DNA of 64,000 nt, taken from Bog-159 sp049511415 (GTDB lineage Bacteria; Acidobacteriota; Terriglobia; Bryobacterales; Bryobacteraceae). The translations under genes and the position numbers were made by a program. Location: contig JBEKYC010000022.1 in the NCBI GenBank assembly GCA_049511415.1, positions 1-64,000 of the forward strand. Reading direction: 5' to 3'. Shown piece after piece: positions 25,625 through 34,149 of this stretch (position 1 is its first letter; the number at the start of each line of letters is the position of its first letter). The notes under the pieces were generated by a model. It was not told the origin of the DNA, searched no databases, and saw only the letters and a list, made by a program, of their open reading frames with translations.

Positions 25625-27310
25625 TCAGCGCGTCTTGCCCGTGACCACGCGCGTCGAGTAACTGAACGTGGCGGGTGGCGCGGGATACGCAATCGACAGT
25701 TCCACGCTGACCTCGTCACCCGGCGCCATGGCCTTGCCGCCGTTCAATACCAGGTAAGCTTCGCCCAACGGCGAAAGGCAGGTCGTGGCGCCCGCGCCGT
25801 GATTCAATAGTTCGGGAATCACCGTGCCGTAGTTGGCGACTACGTTCGTAAGACCATCAAAAACCGCCGAAACAGGGGCCGCTAGCGTGCTGCCGCTGGT
25901 GTTGTGAACCGTGACCTTGGAAACGTACTGGCCGGTCGCCGAGTTGTAACGCGGGGGTGCCTGGGTCACCGATACCTCGCTGCTCACGTCCGCCGCGCAA
26001 GTCGCCGGGCTGGCCAGAAAGATGCCGATCCCTTCAGGGTTGCCGAAGGAGAAGACCATTCGCCCGCTGCCGATCGAGTTTGGTCCGATCGGCGGGGGCC
26101 ATGCATATCCCTGGAAGCCGCCCAGAATATCGGCTGCTCCGGTGGTGCTGCCGACTGCCACCCGCGCGATCTCGCCATTGCTATACGTGTACAACCCGGC
26201 GCTATAGGGGCTTGATCCATATTCTCCCCCAACGCTGAACGCCAAAATACCGTCTTGGGCGGCGATCCCTTGCGTGCCGCCAACCGGCGCATAGGGGGGC
26301 CCGACGCCGGGCAGCGACTGCGTCGAGTTCACAATGGGCGTAATGCCGCTGCCATTCACCAGGAACAGGCTCTGCGATCCATCGCCGGAAGCCTCGAAAT
26401 ACTCGGTGTATTGACCGCTCACTTCGTCGATGGCAATATATGAACCGTCGAAGCCTTCCGTGGACGGCTCGCCCGGCAGCGGCGTGTTGTAAGCTACCGT
26501 GTCCGGATAGACCAGGTATCCCTCAGGCGAACAGGTCGGGCTGGTGGGAAAACCCGTTAAGGGCGTCACAAACAGATACGACAGGCTGCCGGCCAGCGCC
26601 ACATTGGATCCGGCTACACGCGGCTGGGTAAAGTTGTAGACATCGTCGCCGCAGGGCAGGCCGGCCGGCACAACCTGCGCATTGGAGTTGGCCAACACCG
26701 CCAGTCCTGCGCCATTCAGTTGTGCGATGAACAGGCCGCCGCCGTAAGCGGACCCGGCATTCGCATAGAACACAAAGTTTACGCCGTCCGCCTGCGGCAG
26801 GTCTCCCGTGCTGTTTCCGAAGTTGAAAGGCAGCGGTGGACCGCCCAAGCCCGGCAGGATGGTGTTCTGATCGGCGATCACGCGCACGCTGCCGCCCTTC
26901 AGCGGCACCGAATAGAATCCGTTGCCGCCTGACGTATAGCCCAGAAAAACCACCCACTCGCCCGAGACCAGCGCATAGCCTCCAAAGGAGCTTAATGCCG
27001 TTTCGTTGGTCCCCAATGGCGTCTCTCCCGGCGCTACCAGTTGCGTGAATGTTAGCGTACTCCAATCCTCTACCCAGATGCCGTCCGTCGGTTGCGTCGT
27101 GCCGTTGCAGGTGCATTGCACGAAGGCGAAGTAGTTGCCCGAAATCGAGAAGGGCATTGTAGGGATAGGGCCCGGATTCACGTTCCAGGTGTTCGTGGAT
27201 CCCGGAATTGGCTGCCCCTGTATCAGAAGTGTGGTGATGTTGTATTGCGGCGTCGCCGCGGCGCACGCGGCCGACCAAAGCACGGGAGCCAGCCATCGGT
27301 AAATAGACAT
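25625..27310 (-). CDS. Secreted uncharacterised beta-propeller-like protein
   Basis: 561 residues with a signal peptide ending near residue 20 (WSAACAAA). The body is a series of beta-rich segments of the type GGYALVSGEWVVFLGYTSGG and GSGRMVFSFGNPEGIGIF, as in extracellular propellers of Acidobacteria, with a C-terminal Ig-like domain (VSKVTVHNTSGSTLAAPVSAVF). No catalytic motif is recognised. Cysteines at several sites may form disulfides. Transcribed away from the winged-helix gene, with palindromes between. Confidence 0.65.
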   Translation of the reverse strand: MSIYRWLAPVLWSAACAAATPQYNITTLLIQGQPIPGSTNTWNVNPGPIPTMPFSISGNYFAFVQCTCNGTTQPTDGIWVEDWSTLTFTQLVAPGETPLGTNETALSSFGGYALVSGEWVVFLGYTSGGNGFYSVPLKGGSVRVIADQNTILPGLGGPPLPFNFGNSTGDLPQADGVNFVFYANAGSAYGGGLFIAQLNGAGLAVLANSNAQVVPAGLPCGDDVYNFTQPRVAGSNVALAGSLSYLFVTPLTGFPTSPTCSPEGYLVYPDTVAYNTPLPGEPSTEGFDGSYIAIDEVSGQYTEYFEASGDGSQSLFLVNGSGITPIVNSTQSLPGVGPPYAPVGGTQGIAAQDGILAFSVGGEYGSSPYSAGLYTYSNGEIARVAVGSTTGAADILGGFQGYAWPPPIGPNSIGSGRMVFSFGNPEGIGIFLASPATCAADVSSEVSVTQAPPRYNSATGQYVSKVTVHNTSGSTLAAPVSAVFDGLTNVVANYGTVIPELLNHGAGATTCLSPLGEAYLVLNGGKAMAPGDEVSVELSIAYPAPPATFSYSTRVVTGKTR

Positions 27311-27336
27311 AGGATTCCTTCCTCGTCCTGAGTAGA

Positions 27337-27406
27337 TCGCAAGCGCTTGCGAAACTCAAGGTTAAAGGGGTAGCTACCCGCCTTTGAGCGCCTCATACGC
27401 TATACT
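27337..27406. promoter_or_regulatory. Divergent control region with two perfect palindromes
   Basis: TCGCAAGCGCTTGCGA at 27337-27352 is a perfect 16-bp palindrome with central CpG, the layout of LacI/GalR-family operators. GGGTAGCTACCC at 27368-27379 is a perfect 12-bp palindrome. TATACT (27401-27406) is a likely -10 box for the plus-strand gene, and its -35 would touch the second palindrome. No LacI-type gene is in the window. Confidence 0.6.
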
Positions 27407-27423
27407 GATGGAACGGTTTAGCC

Positions 27424-29475
27424 ATGCTTGGGCCCGACGCTGTTACGATTCGTGCGCAGCTTGCGCGCATTCTGGCTAGCCCGGGATTCCAGTCCCATGC
27501 GCGAGCTTCTTCCTTTTTGGCCTACGTGGTCGGCGAGACGATAGCCGGCCGCTCCGGCGAGATCAAGCAAGCCACCATCGGCTGCGAGGTCTTCGGACGC
27601 CCAGCCTCGTATGATCCCAAGCAGGACGCCATCGTGCGCTCGGTGGCGCGCGTGGTGCGTGAAAAGCTGAACGATTACTACCTGGCTGGCGGCGCCCACG
27701 ACCCGGTGCGCATCGAAATACCCAAGGGCACCTATGCGCCCGCCATCGAGTGGCTCTCCGTCCCGGAGCCTGCGCCGGGGCGTGTGAAGCCGCGGCTTAC
27801 CGGACGGCGCTATGCGGCGGTTGCCGCGGGCTTTCTTATCCTCCTCGCCGGTTACGGCGTCGCCGGCCATCCCACCCGGCATCCCGCAGCCCGGCGCGGC
27901 GACCCGTCGGCCTTGTATCGCGCCGGACGCGCGAAGCTTCTATCTGGCGATTTCACCGGAGCGCGCCCGCTGCTGGAGTCCGCAGCCAAGCTCGCGCCCC
28001 GGGATTCTCTGATTCACGCCGCCCTGGCTGATGATCTATCGGCACTGGGTTATGATGCTCTGGCTCTGGAACAAGCGCGCACGGCGGTGGCGGCTTCCGG
28101 GGATCTGCCGCCCTCCGGCGAGTTGCAGGTGGAAGCTCAATTCCGCGCCGTATCGGGCGACCACCAGGGGGCCATTGCGGCGCTGGAAGATTTGCTCAGC
28201 CGCGAGGGCCCGCGGCCGGAGTATATCCGCGAACTGGCGCGCGAGCAGTGGGCCGCGGCACAGTGGCGCGATTGCCTGCGGACGGCGGCCCGCGGCTCGG
28301 CGGCGGACGCGCAGATCGCCATCACGGAGGCCTATTGCCGCGCAGGCCAGGGCGACTATCTCGGGGCCCTCCAGCCGATTCGCCGCGCGGTTGCAGCGGC
28401 CCATGCCGCTGGACAGTCTGAATCCTACGCCCGGGCACGCCTGCTGGAGGCGGGCCTGTTGATGTCCACCGGTTCGGTTAATGCGGCCGCCGCCGCCCGC
28501 GAAGAGGCGCGCCGCATTTGCAGCGCCATCGGGGACGGCGCCTGCACGCTGCGCGCATTGCGCATTCAGGCGAATCTGGATGTGTTCCGCGGACGTCCCG
28601 CCCCTGCGCTGGCCGCCTATCGCGAGGCTCTACCGCTGGCCCAAAGTATAGGATCGGCCAAAGAGATCGGCGAACTGCAGGATGGCGAAGGCTGGGCGCT
28701 CATGCTGATGGACGATTTTGCCGGCGCGCACGCGGCTTTCCTCGAATCGTTGCTGACGGGACAACGGGCCGGTATGCGTTCCGTACAACTAGGGCAGGAT
28801 CTTACGGCTCTGGCTTTGCTCGAAGGGCAACTCGACCGCGCCGCTTCCCTGGCCGACCAGGCCGCGGAAGATGCGCGGCGCATCGGCGATCGCGTGACGG
28901 AGTCGGCCAGCCGCATCCTGAAAGCGCGCGCTCTGTTGCTTGCCGGCGACTCCGCCGGCTGCGCCGCGATCCTGCAACAGGTTCGCCGCACGATCGATAA
29001 ATATCATCTCAGCGCCGATGTGCCGCGCGAATGGCGCCTGGCGGACGCGGAACTCAATCGCACGTCGGGCAATCTGGCAGCGGCGCGGCAGGACCTGGAC
29101 TCGCCCTCCGAATTCGAAGATCCCACGCAGGATCTCGATTATCAGGTGGCCCGGCTGGAACTTCTGCTGGCCCAGCGGCGGTACGATGACGGCGTGCGCT
29201 CGGCCCGCGACACGCTGGCCTGGCTGGAGGGAAGCGGGAACCGGTCCGCCACCGTGCGCGTGACCGCTTTGTTGAGCGACGCCTACGGCTACGCCGGACA
29301 CATACCAGAAGCCCGCGCCGCTGCGTCCGCCGCGCAAGCCTTGCTATCCGATCACACCCCGCCGTTATCCAGAACCGCGGCGATCAACGCGGTGGCGCAC
29401 TGGGTTTCGCCGGCGCTCGAAGCCAGCGCGCGCCGGTCGGCCGCGCCTGTCTCACAGCTTCAGCAGCTCCCGTAA
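27424..29475 (+). CDS. Winged-helix/TM/TPR signalling protein
   Basis: 683 residues. The first 110 form a DNA-binding-like domain with the recurrent pattern ILASPGFQSHARASSFLAYV, IKQATIGCEVFGR, DAIVRSVARVVREKL and IPKGTYAP, found in many regulators and cyclase-like proteins. A TM helix follows at about 125-143 (RYAAVAAGFLILLAGYGVAG), then about 500 residues of alpha-helical TPR-like repeats. It resembles a CadC-like one-component sensor with a cytoplasmic DNA-binding head. It overlaps the 3-prime end of the LytTR gene by 24 bp, convergently. Confidence 0.8.
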   Translation: MLGPDAVTIRAQLARILASPGFQSHARASSFLAYVVGETIAGRSGEIKQATIGCEVFGRPASYDPKQDAIVRSVARVVREKLNDYYLAGGAHDPVRIEIPKGTYAPAIEWLSVPEPAPGRVKPRLTGRRYAAVAAGFLILLAGYGVAGHPTRHPAARRGDPSALYRAGRAKLLSGDFTGARPLLESAAKLAPRDSLIHAALADDLSALGYDALALEQARTAVAASGDLPPSGELQVEAQFRAVSGDHQGAIAALEDLLSREGPRPEYIRELAREQWAAAQWRDCLRTAARGSAADAQIAITEAYCRAGQGDYLGALQPIRRAVAAAHAAGQSESYARARLLEAGLLMSTGSVNAAAAAREEARRICSAIGDGACTLRALRIQANLDVFRGRPAPALAAYREALPLAQSIGSAKEIGELQDGEGWALMLMDDFAGAHAAFLESLLTGQRAGMRSVQLGQDLTALALLEGQLDRAASLADQAAEDARRIGDRVTESASRILKARALLLAGDSAGCAAILQQVRRTIDKYHLSADVPREWRLADAELNRTSGNLAAARQDLDSPSEFEDPTQDLDYQVARLELLLAQRRYDDGVRSARDTLAWLEGSGNRSATVRVTALLSDAYGYAGHIPEARAAASAAQALLSDHTPPLSRTAAINAVAHWVSPALEASARRSAAPVSQLQQLP

Positions 29476-30231
29476 ACGCTTGGTCTGCACGCGGCTCACG
29501 GGAATCTCGGTGTGCTTGCGGTCGTCCATGCGGAGCTGATAACTGGACTTGAACCAGGGCACCACTTCCTTGATCTTGTGGATGTTCACCAGGAACGACC
29601 GGTGCACCCGCCAGAAGGTTTCCTTGTCGAGGTTGGCTTGCAGGTCCTCGATGGTGCGGTAGTTGGAGTGCCCTTCGACATTGGTGGCAACCAGTGTGAT
29701 GAGTCCGTTATCGATGGTCGCGTAAATCACATCCTGGGCGTCTACTATGAAGTTGCGATTGGCGTTGCGGATCAGCAGCTTGGTGCGATGCGGCGCTGCC
29801 GGCGCCGTCGACAGCATGGCAGTCTCGGGCACCGCCTTTTTCTCCTGCGCGGAGCGCAGCGCGCGGTCGATGGTTTCCGCCAGCCGGGCTTTATCGACCG
29901 GCTTCAGCAAATAGTCCATGGCCTCCAGGCGGAAGGCTTCCACAGCGTACTGGTCGTAGGCTGTAACGAAAATGAAGTGCGGAAGCTCCATGCCGGATTC
30001 GCGCAATTCCCGCACCACGGCCATGCCGTCCTGGCCCGGCATGTGGACATCCAGAAACACCAGGTCGGGCTCGGACTTGCGGATCAGATCCACGGCCTCC
30101 AGACCATTCCGTCCGGTGGCCACTACCTCGATTTCCTGGAAGTCCTTGAGCAGGTAAGACAGTTCGTCGCAAGCCAGTTGTTCGTCGTCTACGATGACGG
30201 TGGTTAAAGTAGCCGTCGCGCGGTCTCGCAT
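29452..30231 (-). CDS. LytTR-family response regulator
   Basis: 259 residues from ATG 30231; a longer frame upstream is an artefact. Receiver domain with acidic pair Asp15-Asp16, phospho-acceptor near Asp61 in LVFLDVHMPG, and the conserved Lys in YLLKPVDK. C-terminal LytTR DNA-binding domain from about 150 (KLLIRNANRNFIVDAQDVIY, then FWRVHRSFLVNIHKI). No histidine kinase gene is adjacent. It probably controls envelope or secretion genes elsewhere. Confidence 0.95.
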   Translation of the reverse strand: MRDRATATLTTVIVDDEQLACDELSYLLKDFQEIEVVATGRNGLEAVDLIRKSEPDLVFLDVHMPGQDGMAVVRELRESGMELPHFIFVTAYDQYAVEAFRLEAMDYLLKPVDKARLAETIDRALRSAQEKKAVPETAMLSTAPAAPHRTKLLIRNANRNFIVDAQDVIYATIDNGLITLVATNVEGHSNYRTIEDLQANLDKETFWRVHRSFLVNIHKIKEVVPWFKSSYQLRMDDRKHTEIPVSRVQTKRLRELLKL

Positions 30232-30240
30232 CGAGTTGGT

Positions 30241-30246
30241 ATTATA
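30241..30246 (-). promoter_or_regulatory. Consensus -10 box (TATAAT) of the LytTR gene
   Basis: A perfect TATAAT on the minus strand, 9 nt before the ATG at 30231. No -35 of note is seen. Transcription would begin within a few bases of the start codon. Confidence 0.5.
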
Positions 30247-30372
30247 ACATTTCGCCCCGCACCGGCAGATTCGCCGCTGTGCGGCCCGGCGCCTCCCCCT
30301 GGGTATCCGACCCGTTGGGCGCGTATGTTTCTGACGCGCCGGAGGCTGTCTAAACTGAGAGGAGTAAAGTAC

Positions 30373-31692
30373 TTGCCTAACAAGGAAAATGTTTCCATCG
30401 CGCCTGCCAAGGGTAAACTCGGCGTGCTGGTCCCCGGCATGGGCGCCGTCACCACTACATTCATCGCCGGTGTGGAAGCCATAAAACGGAATTTGGCCAA
30501 ACCCATCGGCTCGGTCACCCAAATGGCCACCATTCGCCTGGGAAAGCGCACGGAAGGGCGCAGCCCGCGCATTCAGGATTTCGTGCCGCTGGCCAGCCTG
30601 GACGATCTGGTCTTCGGAACCTGGGATATCTATCCCGATACCTGTTACGAAGCTGCCGAAAAAGCTGGCGTGCTGGATATGCCGCTGCTGGAAAAGCTGC
30701 GCGAGCCGCTCTCGGCTATCCACCCCATGCCGGCGGTCTTCGATCACGAGTTCGTGCGCCGCATCGACGGACCCAACAAGAAACCCAACGGCTCAAAGAT
30801 GGATCACGCGGAAATGCTGATGGAGGATATTCGCCAGTTTCGGGAATCCACCGGGGCGGCGCGCCTGGCAATGATCTGGTGCGGGTCCACCGAAGTATTC
30901 CACCGTCCGGCCGCCGTTCACCAAAAGCTTTCCGACTTCGAATGCGGCCTGCAGAAGAACGATCCGGAGATCTCGCCCAGCCAGATCTACGCTTACGCGG
31001 CCCTGAAATCCGGCGTGCCTTACGCCAACGGCGCGCCGCACCTGACCACGGATACGCCGGCGCTCATGGAACTGGCGCGCGAACGGCAGGTGCCGATTTG
31101 CGGCAAGGATTTTAAGACCGGCCAGACTTTCATGAAGACCCTGATCGCACCCGGGCTGAAATCGCGCATGCTGGGACTGAACGGCTGGTTCTCCACCAAC
31201 ATCCTGGGGAACCGCGATGGCGAGGTGCTGGACGATCCAGGATCCTTCAAGTCCAAGGAAGAATCGAAACTGGAAGCGCTGGAACAGATCCTGCAAGCCG
31301 ACTTGTATCCGGATCTGTATAAAAATTTCTACCACAAGGTGCGCATTAACTACTACCCGCCGCGCGGCGACGCCAAGGAAGGCTGGGATAATATCGACAT
31401 CTTCGGCTGGCTGGGTTATCCGATGCAGATCAAGATCGATTTTCTGTGCCGCGATTCGATCCTGGCCGCGCCGCTGGTGCTGGATCTGGTGTTGTTCATG
31501 GACCTGGCGCAGCGCGCCGGGATGCGCGGCATACAGGAGTGGCTGTCATTCTATTTCAAAGCGCCCATGCACGCGCCCGAGCTTTACCCCGAACACGACA
31601 TCTTCATCCAGCTCATGAAGCTGAAAAACACCCTCCGCTGGATGAGAGGCGAAGATCTCATCACTCACCTCGGACTGGAATACTACGACTAA
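30373..31692 (+). CDS. ino1: Inositol-3-phosphate synthase
   Basis: 439 residues from TTG 30373, chosen because GAGAGGAG lies 10 nt upstream; an in-frame ATG at 30325 has no site and the segment between reads as non-coding. The enzyme converts glucose-6-phosphate to myo-inositol-1-phosphate. Seen: Rossmann-type GVLVPGMGAVTTTFIAG, then TRLG-like ATIRLGKRTEGR, GKDFKTGQTFMKT (the catalytic Lys region) and LGLNGWFSTNILGN. Followed by an epimerase gene 45 nt later. Products may feed inositol phospholipid or mycothiol-like thiol synthesis; which one is not shown. Confidence 0.94.
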   Translation: MPNKENVSIAPAKGKLGVLVPGMGAVTTTFIAGVEAIKRNLAKPIGSVTQMATIRLGKRTEGRSPRIQDFVPLASLDDLVFGTWDIYPDTCYEAAEKAGVLDMPLLEKLREPLSAIHPMPAVFDHEFVRRIDGPNKKPNGSKMDHAEMLMEDIRQFRESTGAARLAMIWCGSTEVFHRPAAVHQKLSDFECGLQKNDPEISPSQIYAYAALKSGVPYANGAPHLTTDTPALMELARERQVPICGKDFKTGQTFMKTLIAPGLKSRMLGLNGWFSTNILGNRDGEVLDDPGSFKSKEESKLEALEQILQADLYPDLYKNFYHKVRINYYPPRGDAKEGWDNIDIFGWLGYPMQIKIDFLCRDSILAAPLVLDLVLFMDLAQRAGMRGIQEWLSFYFKAPMHAPELYPEHDIFIQLMKLKNTLRWMRGEDLITHLGLEYYD

Positions 31693-31736
31693 GTGCCGAT
31701 AATCCAAAACTCATCAGCCGGAACCAATCACCCACT

Positions 31737-32738
31737 ATGAAGGTTCTAGTCATCGGCGGTACCCTGTTCATCGGCCGGCAACTGGTCAAGGAGTTGTGTG
31801 AGGACGGCCATGACGTCACCGTATTGCACCGCAAGCCCACGCACGGGCTGACGCGCCGCGTCGAGAACCTGATGGCCGACCGCAATGATGCCGCGGCGGT
31901 CGGGCAGGCGCTGGATGGCCGGCGTTTCGACGTGGTCTACGACAACGTGTACGATTGGGAGCGCGGCACCACCGCCGCGCAGGTACAAGCCACGGTGCGC
32001 GCCTGCGGCGACCGCGTGCAACGCTATATCTTCATGTCCAGCGTGGCGGCTTACGGGGACGGGCTCAATCACTACGAGGGCGATGCGCTGGCGCCGGACA
32101 ATCATCCGGATGCTTACGTGCGCAACAAGGCCATGACGGAGCGTATGTTGTTCCGGCTGCACCAGCGTCACGGCCTGCCAGTAGTCACGTTTCGCCCGCC
32201 GTTTATTTACGGCGCGGGGAACCCTTTCTATCGCGAAGCATTCTTTTGGGACCGCATGCGTCTGGGACGGCCCATCATCATTCCCGGCGACGGCCATCGC
32301 CTGATGCAGTTCGTTTATGCCAAGGACCTGGTGCGGGCCATGGTCCGCGCCATGGAGGCGCCTAACGCGGCGGGCGAAGCGTTCAACATTGGCGATTCGC
32401 GGGCGCTGACTCAGGCCGAAGTCGTACAAGCATTGGCGGCGGCGGCCGGCAAACCGGCACAACTGGCGCGCATCCCGCGTGAGGCAATCCTGCATGCCGG
32501 CGGTAATCCCATGGGCGATCCGTCGTACTTCGGGGTGTATTTCGACATGCCGCCCATAACCGAGAAGATCGGCAAGACGGCGCGGTTGTTGGGGGTTCGT
32601 CCCACACCTTTTGAAGAAGGCCTGAAAGAGACGTGGCGTTGGTATCTGCGCAATCGCAATGGACGCTGGCCGCAGCCGGATTTCGCGTTTGAAGACCGGT
32701 TGTTGTCACTGGTTCACGCGAAAGGCGCGGTAGGCTAA
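31737..32738 (+). CDS. NAD-dependent epimerase/dehydratase (extended SDR)
   Basis: 333 residues. N-terminal Rossmann GGTLFIG, the substrate-facing SSVAAYGDG, and the catalytic YxxxK as DAYVRNKAMTE near residue 125. Full length for an extended SDR, so the fold is certain but the substrate (a sugar nucleotide or other polyol) is not. It follows the inositol synthase closely and precedes YceH by 3 nt, so the three may be one transcript. Confidence 0.9.
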   Translation: MKVLVIGGTLFIGRQLVKELCEDGHDVTVLHRKPTHGLTRRVENLMADRNDAAAVGQALDGRRFDVVYDNVYDWERGTTAAQVQATVRACGDRVQRYIFMSSVAAYGDGLNHYEGDALAPDNHPDAYVRNKAMTERMLFRLHQRHGLPVVTFRPPFIYGAGNPFYREAFFWDRMRLGRPIIIPGDGHRLMQFVYAKDLVRAMVRAMEAPNAAGEAFNIGDSRALTQAEVVQALAAAAGKPAQLARIPREAILHAGGNPMGDPSYFGVYFDMPPITEKIGKTARLLGVRPTPFEEGLKETWRWYLRNRNGRWPQPDFAFEDRLLSLVHAKGAVG

Positions 32739-32741
32739 GGC

Positions 32742-33389
32742 ATGGGTCTCGAACTCGATGCGGCCGAAGTGCGCGTGCTGGGCGCGCTGATGGAGAAGGA
32801 AGTCGCGACGCCCGAGTACTATCCGCTTTCACTCAACGCGCTGGTGAACGCTTGTAATCAGAAGTCCAACCGCGAGCCGGTGGTTTCCTACGACGAGGAT
32901 ACGGTCGAAACAGCTCTGGCGAGCCTGCGCGAGAAGGGACTGGCGGTGCGCATCAGCGGGCATGACATGCGCGTTCCCAAACACGGGCATCGCTTGCAGG
33001 AGGTGCTGAACCTGGGCCGGCGCGAGGCTGCCCTGCTCTGCGTGTTGATGCTGCGCGGGCCGCAAACATCCGGCGAATTGCGCGGGCGCAGTGAGCGGCT
33101 TTACCAGTTCGACGATCTGGAGGCGGTGGACGCCTGCCTCGCGCGGCTTATGGAGTGGCAGCCGGATCCGCTGGTGTCCAGGCTCGCGCGGCAACCGGGC
33201 ACCAAGGAAGCCCGTTACGCGCACCTTCTGGCGGGCGAACCTGCCGCGCCGCCGGCCACGTCCGTGCCGGCCGCGCGCGACCTGCGCGACGACCCGGTGG
33301 CGCGTCTCCAGGCTAGTGTAGAGACGCTGGAGGGCGAGGTCGCCGATCTAAAGCGCCAGATGGCGGAATTTCGCCGGCTGTTGGAATAG
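32742..33389 (+). CDS. yceH: YceH/DUF480-family protein
   Basis: 215 residues. It has the conserved start (LDAAEVRVLGALMEKEVATPEYYPLSLNAL), ACNQKSNREPV, and the tandem winged-helix layout with VLMLRGPQTSGELRGRS. A C-terminal coiled-coil helix (ARLQASVETLEGEVADLKRQ) follows an Ala/Pro linker. The family is linked to DNA-binding or growth control, but no exact function is established. Confidence 0.95.
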   Translation: MGLELDAAEVRVLGALMEKEVATPEYYPLSLNALVNACNQKSNREPVVSYDEDTVETALASLREKGLAVRISGHDMRVPKHGHRLQEVLNLGRREAALLCVLMLRGPQTSGELRGRSERLYQFDDLEAVDACLARLMEWQPDPLVSRLARQPGTKEARYAHLLAGEPAAPPATSVPAARDLRDDPVARLQASVETLEGEVADLKRQMAEFRRLLE

Positions 33390-33391
33390 GC

Positions 33392-34147
33392 TCAGCGGCC
33401 CCCGGAGACGTCCACGATTGCGCCGGTGACGTACGAGGCTTCGCTTGAGAGCAGCCAAAGAATGGCTGCTGCAACTTCGTCCGCCTCTCCGCCTCTTTGC
33501 ATCGGAACCAGGGTCTTCAGGCGATCGACGCGGCCGGGTTCTCCACCTTTCGCATGCAGACCGGTATGGATAAACCCAGGCCGTACAGCGTTGACGCGAA
33601 TGCCCTCGCCGGCAACTTCTTTGGCAAGCCCGATCGTGAGAGTGTCGATGGCGCCCTTGCTGGCTGCGTAATCGATATACTCACCAGGGGAACCGTGGCG
33701 CGCGGCTCCGGATGACACGTTCACGATTCCGCCGCCGGCGCCTCGGTGACGCGTGGACATCCGGCGCACTGCTTCTCGCGCGCACAAAAAGCTCCCGGTT
33801 ACATTCGTGGTGAACACGCGTTGCAGACGCTCGACCGACATCTCTTCGAGCCGCATCTGATGCTCCAGCGTGGCCGCATTGTTTACCAAGGCGGTTATGC
33901 GCCCCAGCTCGCGATCGGTTGTCTCGAACAGCCGGACCACGTCAGACTCGACGCCGATGTCGGCCTGTACCGCGATGGCACGGCGTCCGGCACCGCGAAC
34001 GTCTGCCGCAACTGCCTCGGCCGCGTCCTGTTGACGCCGGAAGTTCACGCAGACATGGAATCCCTTTTGTGCCGCCAGACGCGCCGTCGCCGCTCCAATG
34101 CCCGTGCTGCCGCCAGTGACGATGAGAACGGGCGAGACCGGTGGCAT
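33392..34147 (-). CDS. SDR-family oxidoreductase
   Basis: 251 residues from ATG 34147. Classical SDR motifs: TGGSTGIG for the cofactor, NNAA near 85, NVSS and the catalytic YAASK near 155. NADP preference is suggested by FRRQQ after the second strand. It is the last gene of the efflux operon, with a 2-nt gap from the lactonase. Likely reduces a carbonyl in the same pathway; the substrate is unknown. Confidence 0.9.
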   Translation of the reverse strand: MPPVSPVLIVTGGSTGIGAATARLAAQKGFHVCVNFRRQQDAAEAVAADVRGAGRRAIAVQADIGVESDVVRLFETTDRELGRITALVNNAATLEHQMRLEEMSVERLQRVFTTNVTGSFLCAREAVRRMSTRHRGAGGGIVNVSSGAARHGSPGEYIDYAASKGAIDTLTIGLAKEVAGEGIRVNAVRPGFIHTGLHAKGGEPGRVDRLKTLVPMQRGGEADEVAAAILWLLSSEASYVTGAIVDVSGGR

Positions 34148-34149
34148 GT

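Noticed and set aside
30232..30747. Upstream extension of the LytTR frame
   Set aside because: It is antisense to the inositol synthase gene, and a TATAAT lies inside it; the receiver domain begins after 30231.
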